Notes: a model not told the origin generated them from the sequence alone. Shown: positions 44,593 to 56,760, counted from the first letter of the stretch. The stretch is 64,000 nt of DNA from Takakia lepidozioides (GCA_030704615.1 CM060734.1:37648042-37712041); one strand, 5' to 3'. Numbers and translations are program-made.

Positions 44593-44760
44593 GGTGCCTG
44601 CGGGGTTGCGTTGCATGCTATGTGGGCATGCTCGTGGTGCCGCCACTATGTTGGTGTGTGATCGATGCTCAAGAGGTTGGCACATGAGATGCTTGACACC
44701 ACCTCTTGAGAGGGTTCTTGATGGAGATTGATCATGTCCACACTGCTTGGGATAGTGGCA
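44593..44760 (+). pseudogene. PHD finger at the end of the Gypsy polyprotein
   Basis: The zinc-binding pattern is clear: CMLCGHARGAATMLVCDRC, then GWHMRCLTPPLERVLDGD and SCPHC, i.e. C-x2-C, C-x2-C, H-x2-C, C-x2-C. A TGA at 44729-44731 replaces the Trp normally between Asp and the last Cys pair. PHD fingers read histone tails. In position it replaces the chromodomain that chromoviruses carry after integrase, so it probably steered integration. It continues the frame of the integrase C-terminus. Confidence 0.75.
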
Positions 44761-45011
44761 GTGGATATGACTAGTGGCAGCTAACAAGACATGGGAAGCC
44801 AAGCTCATAGGAGTCAATACCCAAGATCTTAGGCTCAAGTTCACAGGTTGCAAGACGACGACTAACAATGGGGAAACTCTTGTACCCGACCTCTTGATTT
44901 ATCGAGTTTGAGTGTAGTAGGGACAGTGGTGGATGACTTAGTGAGGCTATGGTCACTATCACATCTTGTGGCTACCTGGACTTAGAGGGACCTAAGCGCC
45001 AGCTAGGGGGG

Positions 45012-45511
45012 NNNNNNNNNNNNNNNNNNNNNNNNNNNNNNNNNNNNNNNNNNNNNNNNNNNNNNNNNNNNNNNNNNNNNNNNNNNNNNNNNNNNNNNNN
45101 NNNNNNNNNNNNNNNNNNNNNNNNNNNNNNNNNNNNNNNNNNNNNNNNNNNNNNNNNNNNNNNNNNNNNNNNNNNNNNNNNNNNNNNNNNNNNNNNNNNN
45201 NNNNNNNNNNNNNNNNNNNNNNNNNNNNNNNNNNNNNNNNNNNNNNNNNNNNNNNNNNNNNNNNNNNNNNNNNNNNNNNNNNNNNNNNNNNNNNNNNNNN
45301 NNNNNNNNNNNNNNNNNNNNNNNNNNNNNNNNNNNNNNNNNNNNNNNNNNNNNNNNNNNNNNNNNNNNNNNNNNNNNNNNNNNNNNNNNNNNNNNNNNNN
45401 NNNNNNNNNNNNNNNNNNNNNNNNNNNNNNNNNNNNNNNNNNNNNNNNNNNNNNNNNNNNNNNNNNNNNNNNNNNNNNNNNNNNNNNNNNNNNNNNNNNN
45501 NNNNNNNNNNN
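45012..45511. other. Assembly gap (500 N)
   Basis: A run of exactly 500 N. It separates two different Gypsy elements: to its left is a polyprotein end with a PHD finger, to its right an RNase H end of another family. The join may therefore hide an LTR pair or a misjoin. Confidence 1.
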
Positions 45512-47094
45512 GATCTATGCAGTGAAGAAATTTCAGTGCATTACCATTATGTGGGAAGAAAGTTATTGTTTAATGTGGATCACCAGGCTCTGATATATCT
45601 GGTGAACAAACCTTTGATAAGTGGAAGGATAGCGAGGTGGTTAATAATCTTGCATGAGTTTGAGTTTGAGGTTATTTACAAGCCTGGCCGTTTGCATCTT
45701 GTGGCAGATCATTTGTCACGACTAACAACAGGAGAGGCCGCCACAGGAGTGGACGATCAGTTACCTGATGCGAGTTTATTTGTAATGGAGATGCAAGGAA
45801 GTGCAGATGAATGGTTAGATTGGCAGTGGCAATCAGATACTACCTTGCTCATGGTCAGTGCCCACCTAGTTATGGTAAGGAGCAGAGGAAGAGAATTGCT
45901 ATCAGAGCTTACCTTATACTATGGTAGGAAGCAGAATGTATATTGAGGACCTGATGGAGTACTAAAACGATGCTTGTACCACCATGAAGTAAATAAAGTC
46001 TTGGAGGAAGTTCATAAAGGAGTGGCTGGAGGTCATTTTGGAGAAGAGACTACCAGTAGAAAGATACTACTCGCAGGATACTGGTGGCCTACTTTGTTCA
46101 AAGATGTACATGAGTATTGTCAGAAGTGTGATGAATGTCAGAGGCTAGGACCTTTGCAGAGATCTGGAAGAATGGCCTTGCATCCTACAATGCCTACGGA
46201 ACCATTTCAGAAATGGGGACTAGACTTTGTTGGACCAATTAATCCACCATCCAAGAATACACAAAACAGGTACATAATTACAGCCACTGATTATACTACA
46301 AAGTGGGTGGAAGCTAAAGCTTTGAGGGACAACACAGCCAAGTCCACAGCAAGGTTCCTGTACGAGAACATACTTACACGATTTGGATGTCCCTTAGAAT
46401 TTATCAGTGATCAAGGAAGTCACTTCATGAATGAGACCATTGAGTTATTGACTAAAGAGTTTATGATTGTGCATAGAAAGAGTACAACATATTACCCACA
46501 GGGTAATGGACAGGCAGAGGCTACCAACAAAATACTATGTACTATCTTGGCTAAGATAGTCAATGCAAACAGAACGGATTGGGATACAAAGCTGCTGACA
46601 GCTTTATGGTCATACAGGACTTGTATATAAGTCACCACAAAGTATACACCATTCCAATTAGTTTATGGTATGGAAGCCTTACTTCCAGTGGAATTCCTGT
46701 TACCTACCATGAGAACGGAGTGGGAAAAAGAATGGAATTGCAAGACTCCATCAAGGTCAGGAAACATGAATTATACCATGTGGAAGAAGTACGTGCTGAT
46801 GCAGCGGATAATATGACCAGAATTCAGATGAAGCGAAAGGAACAGTTTGATGAAGGCAAATTAAAGACTTTTAAGACGGGGGATTTGGTTCTATGGTTGC
46901 AGAAGAAAGGAAAGATTCAAGCTTCTAAGCTTAAATCACCATGGAAAGGACCTTATGTCATACAAAAGATGTATGATAACAACACAGCTATGTTACAAAC
47001 CATTAACAAAGAAATGCTGGGAAGAGTCAATGCAAATAAGTTGAAGGGGTACAGTGGTATCCATGACAAACCCCTGCAGCATGATTTGCATTGA
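45512..47094 (+). pseudogene. Second Gypsy element: RNase H end and integrase
   Basis: The RNase H tail is FNVDHQALIYLVNKPLISGR and IYKPGRLHLVADHLSRL. The integrase zinc region is VHKGVAGGHFGEETTSRKIL to CQKCDECQRLG. The core Asp lies in WGLDFVGPINPP, the second in EFISDQGSHFMNE, and the Glu in YPQGNGQAEATNK. The C-terminal part (from about 46720, in another frame) has FKTGDLVLWLQKKGKIQASK and SPWKGPYVIQKMYD. A stop at 46627-46629 and a frameshift break it. The sequence differs clearly from the first element's integrase, so it is another lineage. Its RT lies in the gap. Confidence 0.85.
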
Positions 47095-47179
47095 ACCCGC
47101 AAGAGCAGTCACGGGCTGCACCAGTGTTACGAACTGAGTATGGAACACTTGTCGCTAGGCCAGTATATATGACCGGGGT

Positions 47180-47540
47180 GGGCAAAACAAACGTGACACA
47201 GCCTATCACAGCCCATCACGGCGTGATACAGCCTATCACACCCATCACGGCGTGATACAGCCTATCACAGCCCATCACGGCATGACACAGCCTATCACAG
47301 CAGCAAGGCGCAACACGCCATCACAGCCCAGCACGGCGTGACACAGCCTATCACAGCCCATGCACGGCGTGACACAGCCTATCACAGCCAGCAAGGCGCA
47401 ACACAGCCATCACAGTCCGGCATCGGCGTGACACAGCCTATCACAGCCCGTCACGAAGCAAGCTATCACACACCACATGTGCAACACAGCCTATCACAGC
47501 GTAAACAGTATGACACAGCCTGTCACAGCTCAACACAGCC
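47180..47540. repeat. CACAGCCTAT-type tandem repeat, 10-bp period
   Basis: About 30 units of the form CACAGCCTAT, CACAGCCCAT or CACGGCGTGA run after the integrase gene of the second Gypsy element. The 10-bp spacing is kept over long stretches. Similar arrays occur at 51950-52380 and 58870-59350. Confidence 0.85.
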
Positions 47541-48297
47541 TACTAAAGTTACACGATCCATTAGAATCAGTGACAAGTGGACACATAAAAACTTCAGGAA
47601 AATGGCTGAATAAAGAAGAAACGGAAATTAATTTAAAAATAGACACGTGGAGATCAGGGTGCGACACACAGCAGAGAATGAAGTGCAAGGACAGGTGTCA
47701 AAAGAAAGAGGACTGAACGCCGTCAAAAGGGATGAAAGGCGGGCCCATTAATGAATACGGAAAAAGGGAAACAGAACGAACGGCAAGTACAGAAAAACTG
47801 AATTCATGTCGCATGTGTGATCCTAGTGGACTATCCAACAGGGAAAGTCCACTAAAGAAGATAAAAAGTTAAAATCCAGTCACAGCGATACAGCCAATAG
47901 AAAACCAGAGAAATGATCAAGAAAATGGAGGGAAATTAAGCGCAAGAGGCGGCGTCGTTCTGAGTAACGGGCGTCTCGACAGGACAGGCCATAAATGCTA
48001 TAACTTGGAAACTATGAAGGAACCTAACAGACTATACGCTCGCAATATTACTTACGCAATGGCGGAGACACGAAACGAAAGAGCAGAGCTTTTTCTCTGA
48101 ACAATGCTTGCAAGCCCCGCAGGCTTACAAGAGATTACCCATAGCTTTCTGCGGCAACCATACGTTTCTGCTTTGTGCACTACAGGCATTCCTGCAGTTG
48201 TTACAGCCAAAGCAGTTCTGTGAGTCTAAGATGAAGAGAGTGAGAGGAATGGAGGAAATCAGGGTGAAGAGCACCACAATTCTGCAGAAAACAAACG
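47541..48297. other. Non-coding link between integrase and the next ORF
   Basis: AT-rich, purine-rich DNA without a coding frame. Because it follows an integrase gene and precedes a long ORF, it may be an LTR plus leader. I found no second copy of it in the window and no clear primer-binding site, so this stays open. Confidence 0.3.
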
Positions 48298-51200
48298 ATG
48301 GCTACCCCACAGGCGATAAAGATACTGAAGGAGCTGAGATTGGAAGGATTGCAAAGCATGGATTGACACTACACCATAGACAGTACATGTTACAATTTTG
48401 CAGAACTTTGAGCCAAAGACAGGAACAACAACGGTGAAGGGAGTTGAATTAATGATTACTCCCCTATACCTCCAGCAATTGTTCGATTGCCAGAAGGTCA
48501 TGTGTATGTGGAGGAACACAGAGAAAGACTGCAAATAGGGGATTTATTCCAAGAAGGGAGTTTCTTTAAAACTCAGGGTATGCTTGTACCAAAGCTGTGT
48601 ACCCAGGGTTAAAAGACATAGGCCAAGTATTGAACGTTCTGATTGCCCTGAAACAGAACCAACAATATTTGAGCAGATCCTTCACAGAGGAAATCCTCAA
48701 AGGCTTGAAGGGACAAGAGGTACAATGGGCGGACATAATGTACAACGCACTGGTAGAGGAGATGAAAAGATTACAAGGTACTACCGCAAAATCTCCTATC
48801 ATAGTGTCTGGCCCAATCATTGCTCAAATAATCCTTAGTTCTGGCATACTTAATGCACAAGAAAGGAAGGAAATGGGAGTGTTTGAGCCAGAAACAACTG
48901 CAATGGAAGAGCAAGGCTCTTCACACAGTGAGGGTGGACTAGCAGCACAACCCGAGACTAAGAGGCAGAGAAGGGGAAAGACTGTAGTGGCGGATCCACT
49001 GGCTTCACGGATTCCGCATGATAATGTTTCCCAAGCTCATGACCAGGAGGGGCACAGCAGCACAAAAGAATGTTATTACTGGAAGCAGGACCTTCAGAGA
49101 GGGAGGAAGAAGTTACTTCTGCATCACAACCAACACAGCCACTTGAACGACTTGTCACAAGGTCACAAGTTATCCATGCAGCTCAACCCGAAATAAAGAT
49201 TTGGAAAGTGAAGGGATAGATATTCCAACTACAGAACAGATAGTGGCGAAATAGAGAAAGGGGACCTTCTCTATGAATATTCTGGTCTGGTCAAGCAGAC
49301 AGAAATCCCAGAGGTGCAACAGTTGCCCAAGAAAAATCCTGAGGTACATATAATGCACACACCTGTGTCGGAGGTACCACAGGCGGAAGGCCATGACACT
49401 GTAGCACCGTCATAATGAAGTTAGTTCAGGAAGAAATCCGGTGGGACAATGGTCTGAATGGTTAGTGAGACATCATACTGTTGAAGATCGGGAGGAACAG
49501 CAGCAACCTCACCATGATGACCCTCAACAGGCAATGCTGATGAGTTCCATAGGCAGGACACTTAATTTGTTGGGGACTTATGTCAAAACCCATGTTCCAA
49601 TTACCCAATTGACAGCCTTGAAAGAAGAACTCAGGAAGGAGTTTGAGGCTCGACTTGCCACTGAGTGTTCAAACAAGGTCGAATGAAGAGGTCACTCTCA
49701 AGATGAAGCAGGACTTGGCCAATACAGAAATGGCTTTGCAATTGGCCAAGCAACAATTGATTGAGGCAGGCCTTGCGCAAGACCAGTTGCACGAAGCACA
49801 TAAGCAACAGCTATACCAAATGCAGGTGCAGCATGAAAGCAAGTTGCAAGAACTGAATGCACTACATACGGAGTTGCAGACAGTGCATAACAGGATGGAG
49901 ATACAATGCGCTACATTTACAACTATGGCTTGACCAATCAACAAAAGAAATAAACAGTCAAGCGGAAAAAATGTACGAAGGCAGAAGAAGAGAAGTGGGA
50001 GCACATGAAGCTCATTGTCGATATGAAGAATACAATCTGTCGCAATGAAGATACTTTCAAGCAATACAGGCAGATGGAAGCTGAGAATGAGAAATACATC
50101 GTGGAGTTGCAACAAACCATCGTGGCAATAGAAATGAAATCGCTGGTCAGTAACAAGGCTTCGAAAGAAGCCAATAATTTACTTGCTGCCTATGCGCAAT
50201 TGGTTGAGCCACAGGCGAAGCGCATGAAGCTTTACAACAGCAGTTGGAATTGTATAAGCTAAGAGAGGAGCAAACTCTCAGGGGAACCACAAGCAGCTTG
50301 GTGGATAACAGCCTTATGCAGGTCTGGTTAGCACAAGGGCCAGTAGAGGGCAAAAGCCCACGGAAGCTCACCCAAAGCGAGATGAATGAGCTCAGACTGC
50401 AGGTGCAGAACATTGCCACAACTACTATAGACAATGTCTATAGTAGGATAGCAGAGTTACAAGAGGATGTAGACGGACTCCAGACACAAGTGGAAGACCT
50501 CACTTCAAACATCGACCAAAGAGTCTATATCCCTCAGGAACAGCTAATGGCTTCTTATTTGCAAGCCAGAACTCTGGCTTTTCAGTCTTCACAGGAGGTG
50601 CAGGAGATGCCAATGGTACAGGAACCAGTACCACCACCACCACAACAGGTCAGTGTACCAGTAGCTGAACCTTGTGGTTATACAACCACACCACAGCCAC
50701 CACAGCCGGAGGTATGGGGCAATGCAGCTTTTAACCCACCTAAAACTCCAGCTGCCAGGGAGTACAGTAGGGCTATGATTATGCCCTTCAACCAAATTCC
50801 CATCATGTTGGATTTGGCTTGGAAAGAATTTAGTCCTCCGCAGTCATTCGCACATTACTACCAAATCATGCGTATCTGGCTGCCAGTGGCAACCAGGACT
50901 AAAGTTCTTCCAAACAATCGACATATTGAAGATCATCACTTTGCACAATACTGGCACGAGGCAGGTACCATGTTGAGGGAATTGGTTGCTTTCCAGGTTG
51001 TACATGGACTCATTTATACCAAGACCAAGGAGATAGCAAGTATTGTCATGGGGTGCGGGCTATACTACGCTGCTTGTTTTCTGATACGTTACCACATAGA
51101 GCAACAAAAGATGCAAGCACGCTTTCAAAGTTACTCCAGTGGAGATCATTGGGTATTACCTTCGGTGCCACCTCATATGTACCTATATGACCCAAAAGTT

Positions 51201-51780
51201 ATGATACAAAAGGATTCTCAAATTCGTTCATGGTTTCAAGCAGCCTGCAACAATTTGTCAACACAGAAATTCGGACTTGATGACATTTTCTATAAGGGAC
51301 ATATCGCATGGAAATACTTGCACGCGGCACCAGTAATTGGTACCCCACTCATCTGGACAGACAAGGAGCTCAGTGTCTACACCAATTTTGCTGTTCAACG
51401 GTTACACCAGGTTGTAAAATGCAAACTTCCAGACATGGTAGGACAGCATTGTATGCCCCAGATGATTCCACAAAAAGTTCGAAAATTAAAACACCTGAGA
51501 GGCGATGAGGATTCTGATACAACTGTTTCTTCACAAAATTCTTTTGACATGGGAGAAGACTATGCAATTCAGATGGAAGAGAAGAAACAAAGGGATCTCC
51601 TATGCCGGAAAGATTACCTCGATATCAACCTCCAGAAGGCCTCACTTATCCAGGTAGTGATCAACCATCTCCATCAACCAGAGACAGACCTCGGGCTCGT
51701 ACACACAGCCCACCACGAAACTCTCAACGTCAACAAGGTGCTCACTTACAAAGGGTTGCTACTCGGAAACAGTAAACCGT
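48298..51780 (+). pseudogene. Long coiled-coil ORF of a retroelement (Gag-like?), frameshifted
   Basis: The reading frame is broken several times but can be followed. It starts MATPQAIKILKELRLEGLQS (48298). A globular part follows with AIVRLPEGHVYVEEHRERLQ and WADIMYNALVEEMKRL to PIIAQIILSSGIL (48470-48860), reminiscent of the putative plant transposon protein domain found next to Athila/Gypsy genes. Then comes a very long coiled coil (49600-50560), a proline/glutamine stretch, and a conserved-looking domain (50740-51560, PFNQIPIMLDLAWKEFSPPQ onward). The best C-terminal frame after a shift near 51600 is Arg/Pro-rich (RDRPRARTHSPPRNSQRQ), like a nucleic-acid binding tail. A polypurine tract and an LTR follow directly. 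The function is not established: Gag of a pol-deleted element, or an extra ORF downstream of pol. Confidence 0.45.
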
Positions 51781-51796
51781 GAGGACACGGCTTTTT

Positions 51797-51813
51797 GAGG
51801 GGGGAAGGGGTAA
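51797..51813 (+). promoter_or_regulatory. Polypurine tract
   Basis: GAGGGGGGAAGGGG followed by TAA lies directly before TGTTAGAGG, which looks like an LTR start. This is the place and composition of the plus-strand primer of LTR retroelements, and it fixes the right edge of the internal region. Confidence 0.75.
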
Positions 51814-52900
51814 TGTTAGAGGACTGTAGGGGACTTAGACACTTATACGGGATCTGTAGGGTACCCTTAAATTTTGCACAGACTGAGACAAACAGGAACC
51901 TTAGGGGTGACAGCAGCGCACTGTAGAGGGGGTTACATAACCCACACAGCCGACACAGCAGTCACAGCCCACACAGCCAACACAGCCCGTCACAGTCGTC
52001 ACAGCCCACACAGCCCACACAGTCGTCACAGCCCACACAGCCCGTCACAGTCGTCACAGCCCACACAGCCCACACAGCCAACACAGCCGTCACAGCCCAC
52101 ACAGCCAACACAGTTGTCACAGCCCACACAGCCAACACAGTCGTCACAGCCCACACAGCCGTCACAGCCCACACAGCCAACACAGTCGTCACAGCCCACA
52201 CAGCCCACACAGCCCACACAGCCGTCACAGCCCACACAGCCAACACAGCCCGTCACAGTCGTCACAGCCCACACAGCCCACACAGCCCGTCACAGTCGTC
52301 ACAGCAGACACAGCCCACACAGCCAGTCACAGCCCGACACAGCCAAACACAGCCAGTCACGCTTGACACAGCTGTCACGATAATAGGGAACGAAGAGTAG
52401 GACAGGGAACGACTGTGGGGAACAACACCAGTGAAGGGAACATGTTAGTTCACATACGACGGTTAGAGAGGGAAACGGTTAGAACCGCGGATAGGAGGAT
52501 AAAGGGAAGAACGGGGAATAGGAAGGGATCATCATTATTCGGGGAGGACTTCGGAGACAGGCGGGAGCGGAGATCGGAGAGCACGATGAAGGAGAAAAGA
52601 GGATTAGTAGAAGCTTGTCATATGCAAAGCTAGAGTGATATTGTAGAGTAGATTAGAGACATAATGGATTCGGCCTGATACCTGATAAATCATAATTTGA
52701 TACTTATACGATACAATCACACTGTGTAGAGAGATCTGAGTGAAGCTGTGGATTGAATGGAGGAGTTAAGGAAACCGATAAATTGATGAAGCAAACTGAT
52801 ACTTAATTATCAATGGTAAGGTAGGAAAGATGAATGCGGAAAAGGAAACAAATAGGAAACACCCCTATGATACACTAGCTGTAGGTCATGACTGATTGTT
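51814..52900 (+). repeat. Putative 3' LTR beginning TGTTAG
   Basis: It starts right after the polypurine tract and contains a CACAGCC array (51950-52380). The right end is not defined; about 1.1 kb is a guess from the change in composition near 52900. No second copy was seen in the window. Confidence 0.5.
51950..52380. repeat. CACAGCC tandem repeat, 9-bp period
   Basis: Almost 50 units of CACAGCCCA, CACAGCCAA, CACAGCCGT or CACAGTCGT are joined head to tail. The 9-bp period leaves all frames open, giving Thr-Gln-Pro-type and Val-Gly-Cys-type repeats with no sign of being real proteins. It lies within the putative LTR. Confidence 0.9.
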
Positions 52901-53300
52901 CTGCGCGGGCTGAGTACTTAGAGATTTCCAACTCTTCTATCTTGGAGTTTCCGCCTCGGATAGCGAAGGGATGGGTGAGTAAAAGCCGCGCGACAGGCCA
53001 TCATGAACAAAGCCGACCTTGGCCATTGTGCTGACGTGGAGCACGAAATCAACACCCAAGGGTTCCCTGCAACCAGAAAGCCAGCGAACAGACTGTCAGA
53101 ATCTGAGGAGAACCTTGTATAAGAACAGATTGAAGCACTCATCTTACAAGCTTGTGACCATTTTCTCTTGCCTATAAAGTTACGCTCTGTAATGTAGACA
53201 TATTCTCAGTTCCTACTACCTTTTAGTACCTACGCTCTCATGTCTGTGCCATCCAAAGCTTGCTTCATGCCTCACTCTATCATTACAGCTCTGTCTATTT
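52901..53300. other. No gene recognised
   Basis: A short stretch right of the LTR with no protein similarity. Confidence 0.4.
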
Positions 53301-53450
53301 TTCCATAGGGAATCACCCCTTCCCGCATCATTGCTCATAGGTCTCCAAAGCCTCCATCCGCGCCCTTGCTGTGCATATCTTGCAATCATCGCACTCCACG
53401 ACACCACATCTAGGCTGAAATAGGTCGAAGAAGAAAATGCCCTCACCACA
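53300..53450 (-). pseudogene. PPR repeat fragment
   Basis: The minus strand reads DVVSWSAMIARYAQQGRG, the second half of a PLS-type pentatricopeptide repeat, then after a frameshift an AMMREGVIP-like start of the next repeat. PPR proteins bind organelle RNA. This is only a remnant inside a repeated block. Confidence 0.7.
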
Positions 53451-53644
53451 TTGTCCTCGACCTTGTGTCATGACCCATGGAGGATTTGACTGACCATGAA
53501 CCCAAGAGGACCTCTTGTGTCTGCTGCTTGTGTCTGTAGTCTGACAATGTCGGATTGGTCAATGAGAACCACCACGGTGCAGTTGAGCGGGCAGAGATTG
53601 AAACACAGCATGCGTTAGGGTTCAACCTGTCTGGCATAATTTCC

Positions 53645-53760
53645 TCATATGTCTCCAAAGCCTTCGGACCACACTGTGATCATTGCATTCCACGACACGA
53701 CATCTTGGCAGCCTTTCGTCGAACACACCCTTCGCATCCTTGGAAAACTCATGGCTGTTG
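53645..53760 (-). pseudogene. PPR repeat fragment
   Basis: The minus strand reads GCQDVVSWNAMI, a typical PLS-class PPR stretch. The flanking residues do not continue the repeat, so it is a relic. Confidence 0.55.
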
Positions 53761-54039
53761 TCTCACCATCGTGAAGGGTAAAACTCATGCCAACTCTGCT
53801 CCGTGCTGCAAATTCAGGGCCGAGTCTGATGAGAGGGCAAAACATGCTGAAATAGGTCGAAGAAGAATGTGCCCTCACCACATTGGCCTCGAGTTCCTGC
53901 TATCACGATGCTTGGCACTAAGAAAGACCGGACCCCAAAAAACGCTAAGTCCCAGCCCTGCACATCGCGACCTAGCAGCCCTAAATTCGAGCCAACTTTT
54001 GAAGTTTTTGAATGTTTTGCACCCTAACATTATATAAAA

Positions 54040-55250
54040 TAATTATATGGTCCATGTAATTATGTGATATTTTTAGCTATATATATATGTTAGGGTGCAA
54101 AACGTAGCCCTGGTTAATTTATTTATTGGGTAAGGTTCATAGTCATGAAATGAGTAGTTAAAACAACTATTTCTATCTAATACTGATTTATATATTTCAA
54201 TTTACATGAATTTAAAATATAATTGTGGAGTTGCTAATGAAGTTGTTGAAACCACTTACAATTTAAAATAAATCACCTTGTATAGAAACTCACCATGCTA
54301 CCCACCTAGACCTGAGTTTCTTTTTTGGTCTCTTGTTAAAATTCTATAGATTTTTTCGAAATATTCTGGTTTTTTCTTTGATGTGTGAGATGACAAAGTC
54401 CAAGCATGTCACATAAACAAGGAGTTCAACGTAAGGATGATGCAAGTGATTTGTGGCAAAAAATGTAAATCATGCCTATGCTTGTTCGTCCTAGTTGTGT
54501 CATAGGTTGCAACGGAACAAGGCCACCTTTGAATGTGATCCCATGCTCATTTCACCAAGGGCATTATAGACTTCATAATGTAGAGATTGAAAATGGGGTG
54601 TAGCAGGGGGTGATTCTTCGCTTGCTAGTAGCCCATCGTGCAAATTTCTAAACATGAACATGAAACTCATGATCATTTTCCAATGGCATCATTCTCAAAC
54701 TCCCCATACACCACAATGTGGAAATTCTATGGTCCCATTTCACACATGTGTGTAACATGCCATGTAAACTAAGCCAACTCCCGCCACGCTCATGGCTGTT
54801 TTCACACCGTTCTTGCCTCGGGTGTGGATCACATGTGAGACACCCCACAGTTAGGGCATATTTTGACCCACACCTTGGCTCACTCTACAGACCCGTGATA
54901 AAAGCCGTGGAATATGCCAGGTGTGAGATGGCAGAGCCATGGAAAAAGCCGGTTTCTCTTCTAGTGAATGACAGCCTACATTTGTTCTAGGAAACACCCA
55001 ACTCAGCGTAGCACACTAGTTCCTATGCTGAATTGCGTCTGCTACTCTCTGAAATGTAGCAGGCATTCACCTTTCTGCCCCGGTTGACCCATCAATGACT
55101 GGGCTCAGATAAGTATTCATTCCACAACTTCTCCTTATCTCTGTTACCTGTTTTTTGACACTTTCCTGTTGTCACATTGGCAGTATCATGTCAAAGTCAC
55201 TCCAAACTAGATTCACTCAACCAGCTAACTTGCAAAATTGAACATGTAAA
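54040..55250. other. AT-rich stretch, no gene recognised
   Basis: The left part (54040-54260) is very AT-rich. I see no protein or structured repeat. GTTAGGGTGCAAAAC-like words occur at both 54018 and 54089. Confidence 0.4.
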
Positions 55251-55749
55251 TTTAGGGCCGATTTTGATAAAGAGGGAAAAACAGGGTGAAATGTGTTGAA
55301 GAAAATGCCTTCATTAGCAGTGCCTGATTTTATCACTTGTGCCGCTGCTGCCAGTTGACCATCTACCCATGCAGGTTTCTTATAGCTATTGATCCACAGG
55401 GAATCACAGGTAATCTTGTGCTTGAAATCTGGCCCTCTTGGATGAATCTGGACCCACACGAAATCCTTGCTCCTTCAGCTGCTTCTGTACAAATCATGCA
55501 TATATCCTCACCTTGCTGCTAGCAGCTAACAATGACAGCCTAGAATTGTCAAAGCAAACACTAGCAGGGAAAACAGGGTGAAATATGTTGAAGAAGGTAC
55601 CTTCACCCCTTTCCCCATCATTTGCTTTCAGGTGTCCAAAGCCCCATCTCACGCTCCTGCTCTGCACCAAAGCAATGTTCAGGATGACATCTGGTACAAT
55701 TGCAGATTTGATGATTTCACCAGGGATCTCTTTTCCCTTTTCTAGGGCT

Positions 55750-55990
55750 GCCGGACACATTGCAAACACACACAAACGTTATGTCGGCGGCCTTCACCCC
55801 TTCTCCCATCATTTGCTCAAAGGTTGGAGCCTCCATCCCGCACCCCAGCTGTGCATACCCTGCAAGCATCGCACTCCACGACACCGCATCTCGTTCAGCC
55901 ACAGTGTTGAACACTCCCTTGGCATCCTCGATGCACCCACATTTGGCATACATGTCCACCAGGGCAGGGGCAGTGTTCAGAAGGACATGT
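55750..55990 (-). pseudogene. PPR gene fragment, best preserved
   Basis: The minus strand gives ALVDMYAKCGCIEDAKGVF, then AERDAVSWSAMLAGYAQLG, then TFEQMMGEGVKAADITFV: about two repeats of a PLS-class pentatricopeptide protein in one frame. The class binds RNA in plastids or mitochondria. The frame ends in unrelated sequence on both sides, so it is a fragment, possibly an exon of a longer decayed gene. Confidence 0.8.
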
Positions 55991-56760
55991 GGTAATTTGA
56001 CAGGCATTCACCTCCTGACTTGGCTGTTCCCAACCCATCCTGCCATTGGCAAGAGATTCCACATAAACTGATAGTTGTCTGTTTGACTGTATAACTATGT
56101 ATCTCTTGCTTTCTTACAGCTTGTACTGTGACACGCGTAATGCTCTTGCTGTGTTGAATCATTTCACGCCTTTAGGTTTCAGAACAAACATTACTGTCTT
56201 TCTTTATCAGACACGTGCACCAAGATAGAATCTCACCAAAAAACTGTTGGTGTTCAACAGTACCATACATGAAGATAACTAGCACCAAAAGGGCATATGA
56301 AGCTTACACTGCTCTCCACTGGTATTAACCTGCACTAGGACTTTCAATGGCTGTCTTCCAGTCCACCCACGGCCCGTTGTAAATGGCTGGCAACCTACGC
56401 TGATTACCATGAAAATTTCAAAACTGGCTTTACCAACCTAATAATTCAAGCATAATCAGCATTCAAGCTAAAGAAGCTTTACAAGCATCGTGTTGCGAGT
56501 AAAGCCTTGGCAATGTCACCAGGAAATCCTTGGCTGAATGGATGACACTGAAATAATGGAGCTTGAAATCCAGCCCTCTTGGACGAATCTGGGCCCACAC
56601 TCTATCCCTGCTCCTTCAGCTATCTATGCCTCTGCACAAAATCATGCATACATCCTTGTCTTCCTGCTAGCAGCTGACAATGACAGCCTAGAATTGTTCC
56701 AGCAAACACCCCCAACCCTATTTATCAACGAGCAATGAGCTAAATTCAATATGCATCTCA

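Larger units (their letters stand above)
33501..45011 (+). mobile_element. Ty3/Gypsy retroelement with cytosine methyltransferase and PHD finger (decayed)
   Basis: The overall span runs from a putative 5' LTR (33501 to about 35760) to the gap at 45012. The internal order on the plus strand is Gag, protease, C5-cytosine methyltransferase, reverse transcriptase, RNase H, integrase, PHD finger. RT before integrase places it in Ty3/Gypsy. Nested insertions are a solo LTR at 37821-38489 and a second copy of the same LTR in the RT region, now split. Many stops and frameshifts exist, and the stops checked can be explained by C-to-T or G-to-A change. The 3' LTR is not seen and may lie in or beyond the gap. 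The exact ends are uncertain. Confidence 0.75.

Noticed and set aside
51950-52380. Array of short repeats considered as a CRISPR array
   Set aside because: The units are only 9 bp and head to tail with no unique spacers, and the setting is a eukaryotic LTR.
51874-52383. Long open frames through the CACAGCC arrays read as repeat proteins
   Set aside because: A 9- or 10-bp period keeps frames open by itself; both strands are open and the products are low complexity.
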